Shown: positions 1 to 8,661 of the stretch, piece after piece
Layout of the letters: every line of letters begins with the position of its first letter
How positions within the stretch are numbered: position 1 is the first letter of the stretch
Translations under genes and position numbers: made by a program
Assembly: GCA_042663485.1 (NCBI GenBank)
Contig: JBHTAF010000003.1
Direction: 5' to 3' (one strand)
Source: Natronosalvus sp042663485
Lineage (GTDB): Archaea; Halobacteriota; Halobacteria; Halobacteriales; Natrialbaceae
DNA length: 64,000 bases
Notes under the pieces: generated by a model
The model's input: only the letters and a program-made list of their open reading frames with translations
Database searches by the model: none
What the model was told of the DNA's origin: nothing

Positions 1-1044
1 GAACTCGAGCTCGGGTTCGGACGAGTTGTCCTTCGACGCGATGGCTCCCCTGGCCTCGACAGGATCGAGGCCTCCATCGCCGACGGGCGAGCGTATTCGG
101 TCGCCGGAATCGTCGTCGCCGCGGAGAGTCCGACTCCACCCGAGTCCTGCGATGGAAACTGTCGCAACGATCACGAAACTCGCGGGGATACCCAGTAGCG
201 AGAGTGTGGTGATGATGGCCGCACTGACTGTCGACGCAACGAGCGCGGCAGGGAGGGGAAGTTCGACAATATCGTTGCCCAGCGTCTCGAGTGTTCGTCG
301 AGCGATCGTCAGCGCACCCAGGGCGGCGGCGGCCGATCCCAGAACGATGCCGACTGGCATGTCGATTACGCCACCGCCGATCAGCGGCGCGACGATGTTC
401 GCGATGTTGGAGGTACCGGAACTGAACGCCATGAGACAGCCGACGACGACGACCACACCCCCGGCGAGCAATTCGTCGCGCTGACTCGAGGTGACGGTCA
501 TAGAAGGGATCGTTCCCGAGTGGTCCACGGCAAACAGCGGTTCGTTCGAACTCGATTCCGAGATCCAGTCGTCGATCCGCTGGTAGTAGAAGTACCCGAC
601 GGCAACCGAGACAGCGAACCCGGCAATGGGCGCGACGATCCACCAGAAGACGATCTCTCGCATCGTGGCCCACTGCAGTTCGCCGCTGGCCACACCCAGG
701 CCGGCGATCGCCCCGACGGTGGTCATCGAGGTCGAGGCCGGAACGCCGGTCCGATTGCCGGCGAACAGCACGAGGCCGATGAGGCCGAGAATAACGATGC
801 TCGACTCGAGCGTGAAGAGCGACGAATCGTGCAGTACCTGCTGTCCGAGCGTGTCGACGACGCGACGGCCGATCGTCGCCGCACCGAGACCGAAGAAGAC
901 GGCCATCAACCCCCCGGCGACGACTTTCGGTACGAGCGACGCTCCGACGGCAGGTCCGAACGCCGGCGCCGTCGTCGAGCCTCCGATGTTGAATCCGACG
1001 AAAACCGCGATGAGAAGCGAGAAGAGTAGCAGTAGCTCGGGCAT
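1..1044 (-). CDS. PiT-family inorganic phosphate transporter (partial, C-terminus off window)
   Basis: Membrane permease expected to import phosphate with a cation. The ATG at 1044 begins MPELLLLFSLLIAVFVGFNI and the frame stays open for 348 codons to the window edge, so the stop is not seen. The two PiT signature repeats are visible in divergent form: GFNIGGSTTAPAFG near residues 17-30 and GTSNIANIVAPLIGGG near residue 210, each leading a run of hydrophobic segments. About eight membrane helices can be counted. The visible C-terminal part is hydrophilic and acidic, so little beyond a tail is probably missing. The gene diverges from cysS. The family call rests on the paired motifs and topology; transport of another anion such as sulfate is a weaker alternative. 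Confidence 0.85.
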   Translation of the reverse strand, partial: MPELLLLFSLLIAVFVGFNIGGSTTAPAFGPAVGASLVPKVVAGGLMAVFFGLGAATIGRRVVDTLGQQVLHDSSLFTLESSIVILGLIGLVLFAGNRTGVPASTSMTTVGAIAGLGVASGELQWATMREIVFWWIVAPIAGFAVSVAVGYFYYQRIDDWISESSSNEPLFAVDHSGTIPSMTVTSSQRDELLAGGVVVVVGCLMAFSSGTSNIANIVAPLIGGGVIDMPVGIVLGSAAAALGALTIARRTLETLGNDIVELPLPAALVASTVSAAIITTLSLLGIPASFVIVATVSIAGLGWSRTLRGDDDSGDRIRSPVGDGGLDPVEARGAIASKDNSSEPELEF

Positions 1045-1170
1045 TGTCTCAACGTTTCGAAATCCGCAGATAACGCTTCGCCCAAAATAGCTTGGAGGTG
1101 TAGAGCGCGGAACGCAAGCCGTCGGGTGGTCGAATGGGGGCCGTGTCGACGTTCGACACCGTATCCGACG

Positions 1171-1178
1171 CTTTAAGG
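1171..1178 (+). promoter_or_regulatory. TATA box of cysS
   Basis: CTTTAAGG centred about 28 nt before the ATG at 1203, the spacing expected for an archaeal TATA box driving a leaderless transcript. It decides the cysS start. Confidence 0.6.
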
Positions 1179-1202
1179 TTCGCCCGCGAGGACACTCGAG
1201 TA

Positions 1203-2708
1203 ATGACCCTGCACGTGACGAATACGTTGACGGGCGAAAAAGAGCCGTTCGAGCCACAGGATCCCGATAACGTCCTCCTTTACTACTGTGGCCTGACGGT
1301 TTCGGACCCGCCCCACCTCGGGCACGCCCGCTCCTGGGTGCACGTCGACGTGATGCACCGCTGGCTCGAGCACATCGGCTACGGCGTCCGTCACGTCGAG
1401 AACTTCACCGACGTCAACGAGAAAATCGTCGCCCGCATCGGCCAGGACGACCTCGGCGACGACGAAGCCGCAGTCGCCGAAACCTACGTCCAGCGGACGA
1501 TCGAGGACATGCGCTCGCTGAACCTCCTGCGGGCGGAGGTCTACCCCAGGGTATCGGAACACGTCCCCGAGATAATCGACCTCGTGGAGACGCTCGTCGA
1601 GTCAGATTACGCCTACGAGTCCAACGGCTCGGTCTACTTCGACGTGACGACGTTCGAGAACTACGGCGCGCTCTCGAACCAGGACATCGAGTCGATCGAA
1701 GCGCAGGGCGAACCCGACGAACAGGCCGAGAAGCGCCATCCTGCCGACTTCGCGCTCTGGAAGGCAGGTCCGGTCTCGGAGGAGGCCGTCCACGAACACA
1801 GCAAGGGTGCGACCTGGGAGAAGACCCCAACCGGCCAGACCTGGGACTCGCCGTGGGGCGAGGGGCGACCGGGCTGGCACATCGAGTGTTCGGCGATGAG
1901 CATGACCCACCTCGGGGAGACCCTCGACGTTCACGTCGGCGGCCGGGACCTCGTCTTCCCCCACCACGAGAACGAGATCGCCCAGAGCGAGGCCGCGACG
2001 GGCCACCAGTTCGCCCGCTACTGGCTCCACTGTGAGCTGTTCCAGATGGGCGAGACGAAGATGTCCTCGAGTCTGGGTAACTTCGTCACCGTCGACGAGG
2101 CCGTCGAGAGGTGGGGGGCCAACGTCCTTCGCACGTTCCTCACCGCGGGTGCGTACAACAGCCAGCAACTCTACAGCGACGAGACGATAACGGAGGCCGA
2201 GGAGCGCTGGGAACGCCTTGAGCGCGCCTACGACGCCGCCGTCGACGCCCTCGATTCCCCCGCCGCGAAGTCGAAACGCGCCGACGAGGAATTTCGCGAG
2301 TCCTTGGACGCCGCACGGGAGGCGTTCGCCGAAGCGATGAACGACGACTTCAACACGCGGGAAGCGCAGTCGGCACTGTTCGAGGTCGCGAGCGCGACGA
2401 ATCGCCACCTCGAGGGCGCCGAAGAGGAGAGTGGACCTGGGTCGAAAGCGTACGACTACCAGGGCCTGAAACGAGCCGTAGAGACCCTCGAGAAACTCGG
2501 CGAGGTTCTCGGGTTGACCTTCGGCGGTGCCGACGCGAGCGGCGACGTCGAACTCGCGGGCGAGGTCGTCGACCTGGTCCTCGAGATCCGCGAACAGGAG
2601 CGAGACACAGGTAACTACGAGCGCGCCGACGAGTTGCGCGACGAACTCGAGGCCATCGGCGTCGAGGTGCAGGATACGGACGAGGGGCCGACGTTTCGGC
2701 TTCCGTGA
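1203..2708 (+). CDS. cysS: cysteinyl-tRNA synthetase
   Basis: Class I aminoacyl-tRNA synthetase charging tRNA-Cys with cysteine in the cytoplasm; 501 residues. The HIGH motif is present as PHLGHARSW and the KMSKS loop as KMSSSLGN. Zinc ligands expected for CysRS are visible in YYCGLTV, HIECSAM and HHENE. The C-terminal part carries the helical anticodon-binding region (NDDFNTREAQ). An in-frame ATG exists at 1134, but a TATA-like CTTTAAGG at 1171-1178 lies inside that extension and about 28 nt ahead of the ATG at 1203. I therefore start the protein at MTLHVTNTLTGEKEPFEP, probably from a leaderless mRNA. Single-gene unit. Confidence 0.95.
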   Translation: MTLHVTNTLTGEKEPFEPQDPDNVLLYYCGLTVSDPPHLGHARSWVHVDVMHRWLEHIGYGVRHVENFTDVNEKIVARIGQDDLGDDEAAVAETYVQRTIEDMRSLNLLRAEVYPRVSEHVPEIIDLVETLVESDYAYESNGSVYFDVTTFENYGALSNQDIESIEAQGEPDEQAEKRHPADFALWKAGPVSEEAVHEHSKGATWEKTPTGQTWDSPWGEGRPGWHIECSAMSMTHLGETLDVHVGGRDLVFPHHENEIAQSEAATGHQFARYWLHCELFQMGETKMSSSLGNFVTVDEAVERWGANVLRTFLTAGAYNSQQLYSDETITEAEERWERLERAYDAAVDALDSPAAKSKRADEEFRESLDAAREAFAEAMNDDFNTREAQSALFEVASATNRHLEGAEEESGPGSKAYDYQGLKRAVETLEKLGEVLGLTFGGADASGDVELAGEVVDLVLEIREQERDTGNYERADELRDELEAIGVEVQDTDEGPTFRLP

Positions 2709-2911
2709 CGGCGGCTGTTCACGTCACACTCCCTGGTTCGACCGTCGTCAGGGTCCGTGACGGGCTCGAAACCCGTGTTTGTCGCGAAGGCAGAAACGAG
2801 CGCAACGGGTATACTCCTGAGATAGAAACGAGAAGGCGAGGCGGGCTGGCGACAGCGGAGCGGGCGACCACCGAGTACGACGATGCCGTGTTACGGTAGC
2901 CGTCGCGAGGG

Positions 2912-3349
2912 CTACCGGTCCGACGCAGTAGGCATCTCCTGTTGTGTTTCCAGGTTCGAAAAGTCGGAGAGATCGCTCGTACACCAGTGGCAGAACTCGA
3001 GATCCGTATCGAGTTCCTTCCCACAGTACGGGCAGTGCGTGAGGCTCCCGTCGGGCGCGGGTGCTCGCCGGACGACCTGATTGTGCGCTACCGCGAGCAG
3101 ATACGCATCGACGACGCTGAGAACCGCGACGAACAGGAGCGGGGACAGTTCCGCCAGATCTGCGCCCTCGCCGGCCGCGAGGGCCTCGAGCGTGGCCGTC
3201 TCGACGAACAGGATACTGACGCCGAACAGGAGGACGATCCAGCCCAGCGCCCGCCGCCAGCGGCGGAGGTAACAGTGACCGAAGCCGGTGACGAGGACCC
3301 CGAGTAACGCGGCGAGCCACGGGCGCTTCTTCGAGAACGACCGATCCAT
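2912..3349 (-). CDS. small membrane protein with C-terminal zinc ribbon
   Basis: 145-residue protein: a positively charged N-terminus (MDRSFSKKRPW), three or so hydrophobic segments (residues 11-30, 33-50, 65-90), then a zinc ribbon CPYCGKEL plus FCHWC at about residues 105-125. This layout (TM helices followed by a C-terminal CxxC...CxxC ribbon) is common among uncharacterised haloarchaeal proteins. The function is unknown; the ribbon probably sits in the cytoplasm as a binding module. A TATA-like element near 3371-3378 and a nested palindrome at 3351-3368 lie directly ahead of the start, suggesting regulated expression. It converges with cysS across about 200 bp in which I see nothing. Confidence 0.7.
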   Translation of the reverse strand: MDRSFSKKRPWLAALLGVLVTGFGHCYLRRWRRALGWIVLLFGVSILFVETATLEALAAGEGADLAELSPLLFVAVLSVVDAYLLAVAHNQVVRRAPAPDGSLTHCPYCGKELDTDLEFCHWCTSDLSDFSNLETQQEMPTASDR

Positions 3350-3350
3350 A

Positions 3351-3380
3351 GGTTAACTAACCGGTTAGGTAGCTATAAGC
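3351..3380 (-). promoter_or_regulatory. TATA box and palindromic operator candidate ahead of the zinc-ribbon membrane protein
   Basis: Read on the minus strand, GCTTATAGCT (3371-3380) is a TATA candidate about 26 nt ahead of the start at 3349. Between it and the start lies the perfect 12-bp palindrome CTAACCGGTTAG (3357-3368), overlapped by the near-palindrome GGTTAACTAACC (3351-3362). A repressor site at this position would block transcription start. Confidence 0.4.
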
Positions 3381-3443
3381 CTTCACGTCCACGTCATCGA
3401 GACCGTCCCCGGCCACGAAACGGCGTGGTCGGGAGTCGCCGAC

Positions 3444-4511
3444 TCACAAGCCGAGCGCCGTCGCGATTGGCACGCCGGCCCACAGCGCGCCAACGAGGTA
3501 GCCGCCGATCGCTCCCGAATTGAGCAGCGGCAGTCCGGCGTGCGGTCGGCCCCTGAGGACCATGGCCATCAGGACCAGCAGCCCCGCCAGCGTGCCCAGC
3601 ACGCCACCCAAAGCGGGCGCGTTGAGCGTGATCAGCGGGACGTCGAACGAGCCAACCTCGAGGAAGGAGGCGGCGCTGGCGATCAGGATTGTCGGGATAA
3701 CGGCGTCGCCGAGACCGATGAAGAGGGCGTCGCGGACGCCTTCGGGCGCGGCATCCGGTTCTGGCTCTGCCTCTGTCCGCTCCGGCTCTCGTTTGTTCTC
3801 GACGGTGGGATCCTCGGAATCGTCCGCATCGGCTTCCCGGGAACCGCCGTTGGTCGTCGCCGTCGATTCCGCGTCTCGGTTCTCGATCTCACCGGGCACG
3901 TCGCCGGCTTCGAGGAAGGAGTACGACAGCGAGGTCGGCACGACGAGGACGACGGGAATGTGCAGGTCCATCACGCCCTCCGCGAGGTCGAGCATGTGTT
4001 CCGTCCGGTAGACGCTGATCGCGTCGTAGACGGCGAGCACGACGAGCAAGACGAGAGCGGGCAGGAGGCCGAAGCTAATCCCGAAGAGACCGGCCGCACC
4101 CGCACCCATGACGACGCCGGCGATGTCGATGACGTACCACTCTGGATAGATCACGAGGGCGGCACCGACGCCCAGCGAGACGAGGAGGGGGAAGACACCG
4201 AGCGAGGCGACCGTGGCGACGGGCGGGAGGATTTCGGCGAAGACGAACCACGAGAGCATGACGCTGACGCCGACGATGAGGCCCCGGATGATCCACTGGA
4301 GGTCGTACTTGAACGCCGCGAGCATGAACGCCGTCATCACGAGAATCGCCCCGACGTAGACCAGGCTGTTCGTCGGGTCGGAGGGGTCCTCGACGGCCTG
4401 CATCTCGGCGGCAGTGAAGGGTTCGACGAGCGCGAGCGCGCCGAACTGGACGCCGATAAAGAGGAGGCAGGTGAAACCGACCGCGCTGCCCAGGCGAATC
4501 CGCTCGTTCAT
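3444..4511 (-). CDS. presenilin/signal-peptide-peptidase-like intramembrane aspartyl protease (A22 type)
   Basis: 355-residue polytopic membrane protein expected to cleave peptides within the membrane. The catalytic aspartates appear in VYDAISVY (YD motif) and FIGLGDAVIP (GLGD motif), and the third conserved element PAL is represented by GLPLLN near the C-terminus. About nine hydrophobic segments are visible, as in archaeal presenilin homologues. Between the two aspartates is a long Glu/Asp-rich cytosolic loop (about 70 residues, roughly 205-275), comparable to the variable loop of presenilins. I start at MNERIRLGSAVG; the open frame extends upstream but that part is not membrane-like. Substrate unknown; remnant signal peptides or membrane regulators are plausible. 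Confidence 0.85.
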   Translation of the reverse strand: MNERIRLGSAVGFTCLLFIGVQFGALALVEPFTAAEMQAVEDPSDPTNSLVYVGAILVMTAFMLAAFKYDLQWIIRGLIVGVSVMLSWFVFAEILPPVATVASLGVFPLLVSLGVGAALVIYPEWYVIDIAGVVMGAGAAGLFGISFGLLPALVLLVVLAVYDAISVYRTEHMLDLAEGVMDLHIPVVLVVPTSLSYSFLEAGDVPGEIENRDAESTATTNGGSREADADDSEDPTVENKREPERTEAEPEPDAAPEGVRDALFIGLGDAVIPTILIASAASFLEVGSFDVPLITLNAPALGGVLGTLAGLLVLMAMVLRGRPHAGLPLLNSGAIGGYLVGALWAGVPIATALGL

Positions 4512-4925
4512 GAGTCGCGATTTGAGCGGCCGTCGTATTGGTGTTGCGTTCTCGAGACGACCGCACTTGCGTCCGGTGATAGAGTTCGAATCCAGGCCGA
4601 CGGCACCGATTCTAACGTTACCAACGGTTCCGGCGACTCGAGCGAGGTCGACGCCAGCGACGGATCCATCCTCGAGTGGCTCTGCCGGCGGGTGGCCGAG
4701 AGCGACTTCGAGAGGGGAGCGCCGACCAGCGCACGACGTCCCTGAATCAGCCACCGCACGCGTCAATTCTTAGAACTGAATCGGAGCCCGGTTTCGTGAA
4801 CGGTTATTTTCGACCCAGGGACGTGGTCCGTTGCTCCCGGCGCAATCGTCTCACGAGTACCGTTTCGATGTCGAAATCGAGTTACCGAAACAGTAGATAA
4901 CTGGGTAGCGTCAAAGGGCCCGCGT
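4512..4925. other. intergenic region, 414 bp
   Basis: Separates two divergent genes. A TATA-like AGTAGATAA near 4892-4900 lies about 28 nt ahead of the ATG at 4926. Otherwise I see no gene, repeat or strong hairpin. Confidence 0.5.
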
Positions 4926-6488
4926 ATGTCAGACCACAGCCGACGAACGTTCCTCCGGCGTACCGGGCTGACGATCACCGCCGGAAGTGCCCTCGCCGCA
5001 GCGAGTGGGACGGCTGCCGCCGCATCGACGACGGCCGCCGACCCGGGCGACTGGCCCTCCCTCGGCGGGAGGCCCGGAAACAACGCACGGGTCGCCTCGG
5101 GAATCGACGACCCCGGGTCCCTCGAGGTCGCCTGGTCGTGTGACTGCGGCGGCCATATCGCGGTCGTCGACGAGACGGTTTACCTCCGAGCGGACGACGG
5201 CTCCGTACACGCCTACGAAGCCGCGGACGGGTCACAACTGTGGCAATCCGACGACCTCGGCGCCGATCGAACGCCGGCGGTTGCCGACGGAACCGTTTAC
5301 GTCGGCGGCGAGGCCCTCACCGCGGTCGACGCCGAGAACGGCGAGATTCGCTGGCGGCTCGATCTCGAGTACAGCGACGGGATTCGCTCGCCGAACGTCG
5401 CGGACGGGGTCGTGTTCGTCGTCGGCGATGGCGTCCTCTACGCGATCGATGCCTCGAGTGGGGAAGAACAGTGGCAGTTCGATCCGGACGATGGGGAACT
5501 CCACGAATCGTCGGTCCCGATCGACGACGGTGCCGTTTTCGTCGTGGACGAGTCGCGTCTGTACGCCCGAGAGGCCAGCGACGGTGCCGAACGCTGGACG
5601 TTCGACCTCGAGGCCAACGACGACGATGGACAGTTCAGGGCGATCACACCGGTCGTGGACTACGGCATCCTGGCCGCCGGTTACCGGGATGAGTCGGACG
5701 CCGGGATCTCCTACCACGACATCGAATCCGGGGGTCGAATCGCTCGCGTGGCCGGTCGAGCGTACAATCACCCACCCGTGATCGGTTCGGAACTCGTCTA
5801 TACCGTCGACGGGACGAACGACGATACCGCGACGGGCCACGACATCGAGACGGGGGAGAAGGAGTGGGAACCAGACCCGTCCGGCGAAGGGACCAGTCCG
5901 CTTATCATCGACGAAGAGCACGTCTACGCCGGTCTCGAGAGTGCTATAGAATCGAACGATGGGGACAAAGCGTCGCGGACTCGCTTTTACGCGTTCGACG
6001 CCTGGGACGGCTCCGTCGAGTGGGAGCGAGACACCAGGGCAGTACTGAGTCCCCTCGCACTCGTCGACGAAACGCTCTACGTCGGGAGCGTCGACGGCGA
6101 GGCGCTGGCCGCGTTACGGCCGGGCGGTGAGGGCGAGGATGGGGGGAGCGATACCGACGACGATACCGACGACCAAGGGAACGGCTCCGACGGAAGTAAC
6201 GATACTGACGACGGCGGTTCCGGGGACGAATCGAGCGACATCAGCGAGGGCAACGAGAGCGATAGTACCGACAACTCGAGCGGTTCCGATGAGACGAACG
6301 AGACCAACGAGACCATCGGCTCCAACGACTCCAACGACACCGAAAACGAATCCGCAACCGGAGACGGCGGATCGTCGGCAGACGACGACTCGACCCCTGG
6401 ATTCACCAGTATTGGGGCGCTCGCCGGCGGTGGACTCGCCCTCGAGTGGCTGCAACGCCGAGTCGACGAAGACGAATCCGAGGAGTAA
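4926..6488 (+). CDS. secreted PQQ-like beta-propeller protein with Tat signal and PGF-CTERM-like anchor
   Basis: 520-residue exported protein. The N-terminus carries a Tat signal (SRRTFLRRTGLT, then a hydrophobic stretch to AAAA). Residues about 40-395 are WD-like PQQ repeats with blades such as GTVYVGGEALTAVDAENGEI and GVLYAIDASSGEEQWQFD. A long linker rich in Asp, Ser, Asn and Gly follows (about 398-485). It ends TPGFTSIGALAGGGLALEWL and a short charged tail, which looks like a PGF-CTERM signal processed by archaeosortase. The protein is therefore probably a lipid-anchored surface propeller on a stalk. Such repeats can be structural or bind quinone-like cofactors; no enzyme signature is seen. 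Single gene, probably leaderless. Confidence 0.82.
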   Translation: MSDHSRRTFLRRTGLTITAGSALAAASGTAAAASTTAADPGDWPSLGGRPGNNARVASGIDDPGSLEVAWSCDCGGHIAVVDETVYLRADDGSVHAYEAADGSQLWQSDDLGADRTPAVADGTVYVGGEALTAVDAENGEIRWRLDLEYSDGIRSPNVADGVVFVVGDGVLYAIDASSGEEQWQFDPDDGELHESSVPIDDGAVFVVDESRLYAREASDGAERWTFDLEANDDDGQFRAITPVVDYGILAAGYRDESDAGISYHDIESGGRIARVAGRAYNHPPVIGSELVYTVDGTNDDTATGHDIETGEKEWEPDPSGEGTSPLIIDEEHVYAGLESAIESNDGDKASRTRFYAFDAWDGSVEWERDTRAVLSPLALVDETLYVGSVDGEALAALRPGGEGEDGGSDTDDDTDDQGNGSDGSNDTDDGGSGDESSDISEGNESDSTDNSSGSDETNETNETIGSNDSNDTENESATGDGGSSADDDSTPGFTSIGALAGGGLALEWLQRRVDEDESEE

Positions 6489-6605
6489 CGACTCGAGGTC
6501 GACCCGAGAATAATTGCTCGAGGCCGATCCGAGGAACAGTGGTTCGAGGGCGACGTCGACGGCCACTACGACAGGAATCCGCCACAACGGGCGAAACGCG
6601 CGACG

Positions 6606-6890
6606 TTATCGTGCGTACAACGTCGATCCGACGAGACCGGGCAGGTGGACGTTCGATTGCGGCGTAACCGCGAGATACGGTCGGTCGACCGGACCGAACA
6701 CGTCGACGACGCGACCGACGGTTTCGAGGGAGTCGTCGAGGACCATCGTGCCGATGGCGTTTCGTCCGCTATCGTTGCCAGTACCGCCGTCACCGTCCCC
6801 GCCGTCGTCGCCATCCCCGTCGCCCACAGGCTCAGCCCGCAACACCGCGAGCCCCTGAGCCGTCCGGACGACCGTTCCAACCCGCCGCAT
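6606..6890 (-). CDS. gar1: H/ACA RNA-protein component Gar1
   Basis: 94-residue subunit of the archaeal H/ACA ribonucleoprotein that pseudouridylates rRNA; Gar1 binds Cbf5 and promotes product release. The protein begins MRRVGTVVRTAQGLAVLRAE and ends with the beta-barrel segment GRVVDVFGPVDRPYLAVTP, the Gar1 hallmark. A Gly/Asp-rich insert (PVGDGDGDDGGDGDGG) interrupts the middle, unlike the compact archaeal protein. The start codon overlaps the stop of srp19 by one base (TGATG), so translation is coupled. The srp19-gar1 pairing is a recurrent haloarchaeal arrangement. The frame can be read further upstream, but that overlaps srp19 and is not conserved-looking. Confidence 0.88.
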   Translation of the reverse strand: MRRVGTVVRTAQGLAVLRAEPVGDGDGDDGGDGDGGTGNDSGRNAIGTMVLDDSLETVGRVVDVFGPVDRPYLAVTPQSNVHLPGLVGSTLYAR

Positions 6891-7171
6891 CACTCTCGCA
6901 GCGCGACGACGTACGCCGCGACTGCCTGAACGAGGTCGTTCTTCGTCGAGTCCTCGGTTCCGCGGACGACGACCCGCCCACGAGGCTCCCAGTGTTCTCT
7001 CGAGTAGGCTTTGTCGCGTTCGACTGTCGCGTCGTATCCGATCTGCTGGACCGCCTTCGCGATTTCCTCGACCGTCGGCTCCTCGACTGCCAGCTCGAGG
7101 GGTACGCGTCGCCCCTCGGCCCGCGAGCGGGTGGAATCCAGGTACGCGGGCCAGATGACGTTCTCGACCAT
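6890..7171 (-). CDS. srp19: signal recognition particle 19 kDa protein
   Basis: 93-residue SRP19, which binds 7S RNA and helps SRP54 to load, targeting proteins to the membrane. The N-terminal motif VIWPAYLDSTRSRAEGRRVP matches the family, followed by the basic/aromatic core GRVVVRGTEDSTKNDLVQ. I start at MVENVIWPAYLD (ATG at 7171); 13 codons further upstream are open but precede the usual start and overlap a promoter-like AT stretch (7196-7206). First gene of an operon with gar1. Confidence 0.93.
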   Translation of the reverse strand: MVENVIWPAYLDSTRSRAEGRRVPLELAVEEPTVEEIAKAVQQIGYDATVERDKAYSREHWEPRGRVVVRGTEDSTKNDLVQAVAAYVVALRE

Positions 7172-7528
7172 GGGACCAACTCGGCGGGCGGGTGAGTAAA
7201 CGTTTTTCAAAACGAGACGGGGCGCGCAGATAGAGCGGAATCCAGTTTCGAGTCGGTATGGGACGTGGAATCGGGACTCGAGTGCCGTCTCGTCTTGGAT
7301 AGCGATTCGTGAGGATCGATCCTCGGTCGCTTGCGACGCGGTCGACTGGAGAGCTGCTCGCCGTGGTGGGAGATCGGGCGTTCGGTGAGCCTACCTGGTA
7401 TGTAGTCCCAGTGTGCCGGGAAATAAGACGATCATACAGAGAGAAGGTACAATCGAATCGCAAGTGTGGTCATTTTTCGCTTTTTCAACTCGTCTCTAAC
7501 AATATCTGGTGACGGTATCGGTGTGTAC
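7172..7528. other. intergenic region, 357 bp, between divergent genes
   Basis: Near 7196-7206 an AT-rich stretch (GTAAACGTTTTT) could be the srp19 promoter. On the plus side, T-rich sequence near 7470-7487 precedes the lipoprotein gene. No RNA gene or clear repeat is seen. Confidence 0.4.
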
Positions 7529-8446
7529 ATGGGTAACACCATTAATCGACGAACGGTGTTGGTGGCGACTGGGGTGGCCATGGGGTCGCTGAGCGGGTGT
7601 CTCGGATCGCTACAGGACAGTGGGCAAGAGGGGTGCGTACCGCCGGGGCAGTACGACTGTCCCGACGGTGAGTTGCTAGCGGTTCACGAGTTCGACGACT
7701 GCTCCGTCGAACAGACCGAGGGCGACTGTGCAATCACCGTGGAAGTGACCGAGTCGAAGGGCGAGGGCGACGACTGTGAAGCGTTCAGCTTCGAATGGGC
7801 CGTCGACGACGACTGCGTCGTATACGCCGTGCGCGTCTACGGCGGTAACGATTGCGAGGATTACGACTACGGCGACGACACCACCAATGGAGTAATTGAA
7901 ACGGATCTCGAAGCGGGACAGAGTGGACAGCAAGCCGGGATATCAAATATTCGGTTCTGTGGTGAACTCGAGGAGGACGACGGTGGCGACGAGGGTGACG
8001 ACGGAGATGGAGACGATGGCGGAGATGGAGATGGCGGAGATGGAGATGGCGGAGATGGAGACGATGGCGGAGATGGAGACGACGGAGATGGCAGAGATGG
8101 AGACGATGGCGATGGAGGCAACGGCGACGGCGGTAACGGAGACAATGGCGATGACGGTGACGGCGGAGATGGTGATAACGGCGATGACGGTGAAGGTGAC
8201 GACGGTGGCGACGGAGAAGACGGTAACGGCGATAACGGCGACGACGATGATGATAGTGGCAACGGTGATGACGGCGACGACACTGACGATGGCGAAGACA
8301 GTGACAACAGCGACGATAGCGGCGACGACACTGACGACGGCGACGATGGCAGTGACGACACTGACGACCAGGACGGAAAATCGAAAAAGGAAAAACGAAA
8401 GGAAGAGGCCAAAGAGCAATCGAAAACGCACCAGAAATGTGAGTGA
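7529..8446 (+). CDS. Tat-exported lipoprotein with Cys-rich domain and Asp/Gly-repeat tail
   Basis: 305 residues. It starts MGNTINRRTVLVATGVAMGS and has the lipobox LSGCLG, so it is a predicted Tat lipoprotein attached to the outer face of the membrane. Residues about 30-155 hold a globular part with about nine cysteines (GCVPPGQYDC, DDCSV, GDCAIT, DDCEAF, DDCVVY, NDCEDY, IRFCGE), implying several disulfides, unusual in haloarchaea. A tail of roughly 125 residues is made almost only of Asp and Gly, then Ser/Thr/Asp, and ends basic (KSKKEKRKEEAKEQSK) with a final CE. No family recognised. A run of upstream codons is open, but the Tat motif fixes the start. The acidic tail could act as a spacer or bind cations. 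Confidence 0.72.
   Translation: MGNTINRRTVLVATGVAMGSLSGCLGSLQDSGQEGCVPPGQYDCPDGELLAVHEFDDCSVEQTEGDCAITVEVTESKGEGDDCEAFSFEWAVDDDCVVYAVRVYGGNDCEDYDYGDDTTNGVIETDLEAGQSGQQAGISNIRFCGELEEDDGGDEGDDGDGDDGGDGDGGDGDGGDGDDGGDGDDGDGRDGDDGDGGNGDGGNGDNGDDGDGGDGDNGDDGEGDDGGDGEDGNGDNGDDDDDSGNGDDGDDTDDGEDSDNSDDSGDDTDDGDDGSDDTDDQDGKSKKEKRKEEAKEQSKTHQKCE
7979..8350 (+). repeat. GGN-GAY triplet/hexamer low-complexity repeat inside the lipoprotein gene
   Basis: Tandem units such as GGAGATGGAGATGGC and GGCGACGACGGT encode the Asp/Gly tail. The most regular block is 8003-8120, where units repeat almost identically. Such runs change length by slippage, so this tail is likely variable between strains. Confidence 0.75.
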
Positions 8447-8661
8447 ACACGGGGACTAATCGACAAACCGAAGCGGACGAATCTTCCTCACGTACATTCT
8501 CGGCTTTTATTCGGCCCTAGTGGCGTTCTCTCGAGCGCCTCGGATTCAGCCACCGCCAACTCGAGCGTGACTGGTGACCCGTTGAACAGACGGCGAACAA
8601 TGAAACACGTCGCCAAAAGAATACCGGGTAAATTCGTACCAGACCAGTCGAGTCCGGAGCG

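Noticed and set aside
1134..1202. Upstream ATG start of cysS
   Set aside because: A TATA-like element lies inside this stretch and the added residues do not resemble CysRS.
7979..8350. Possible CRISPR array
   Set aside because: The repeats are short, in frame, and encode Asp/Gly; there are no unique spacers.
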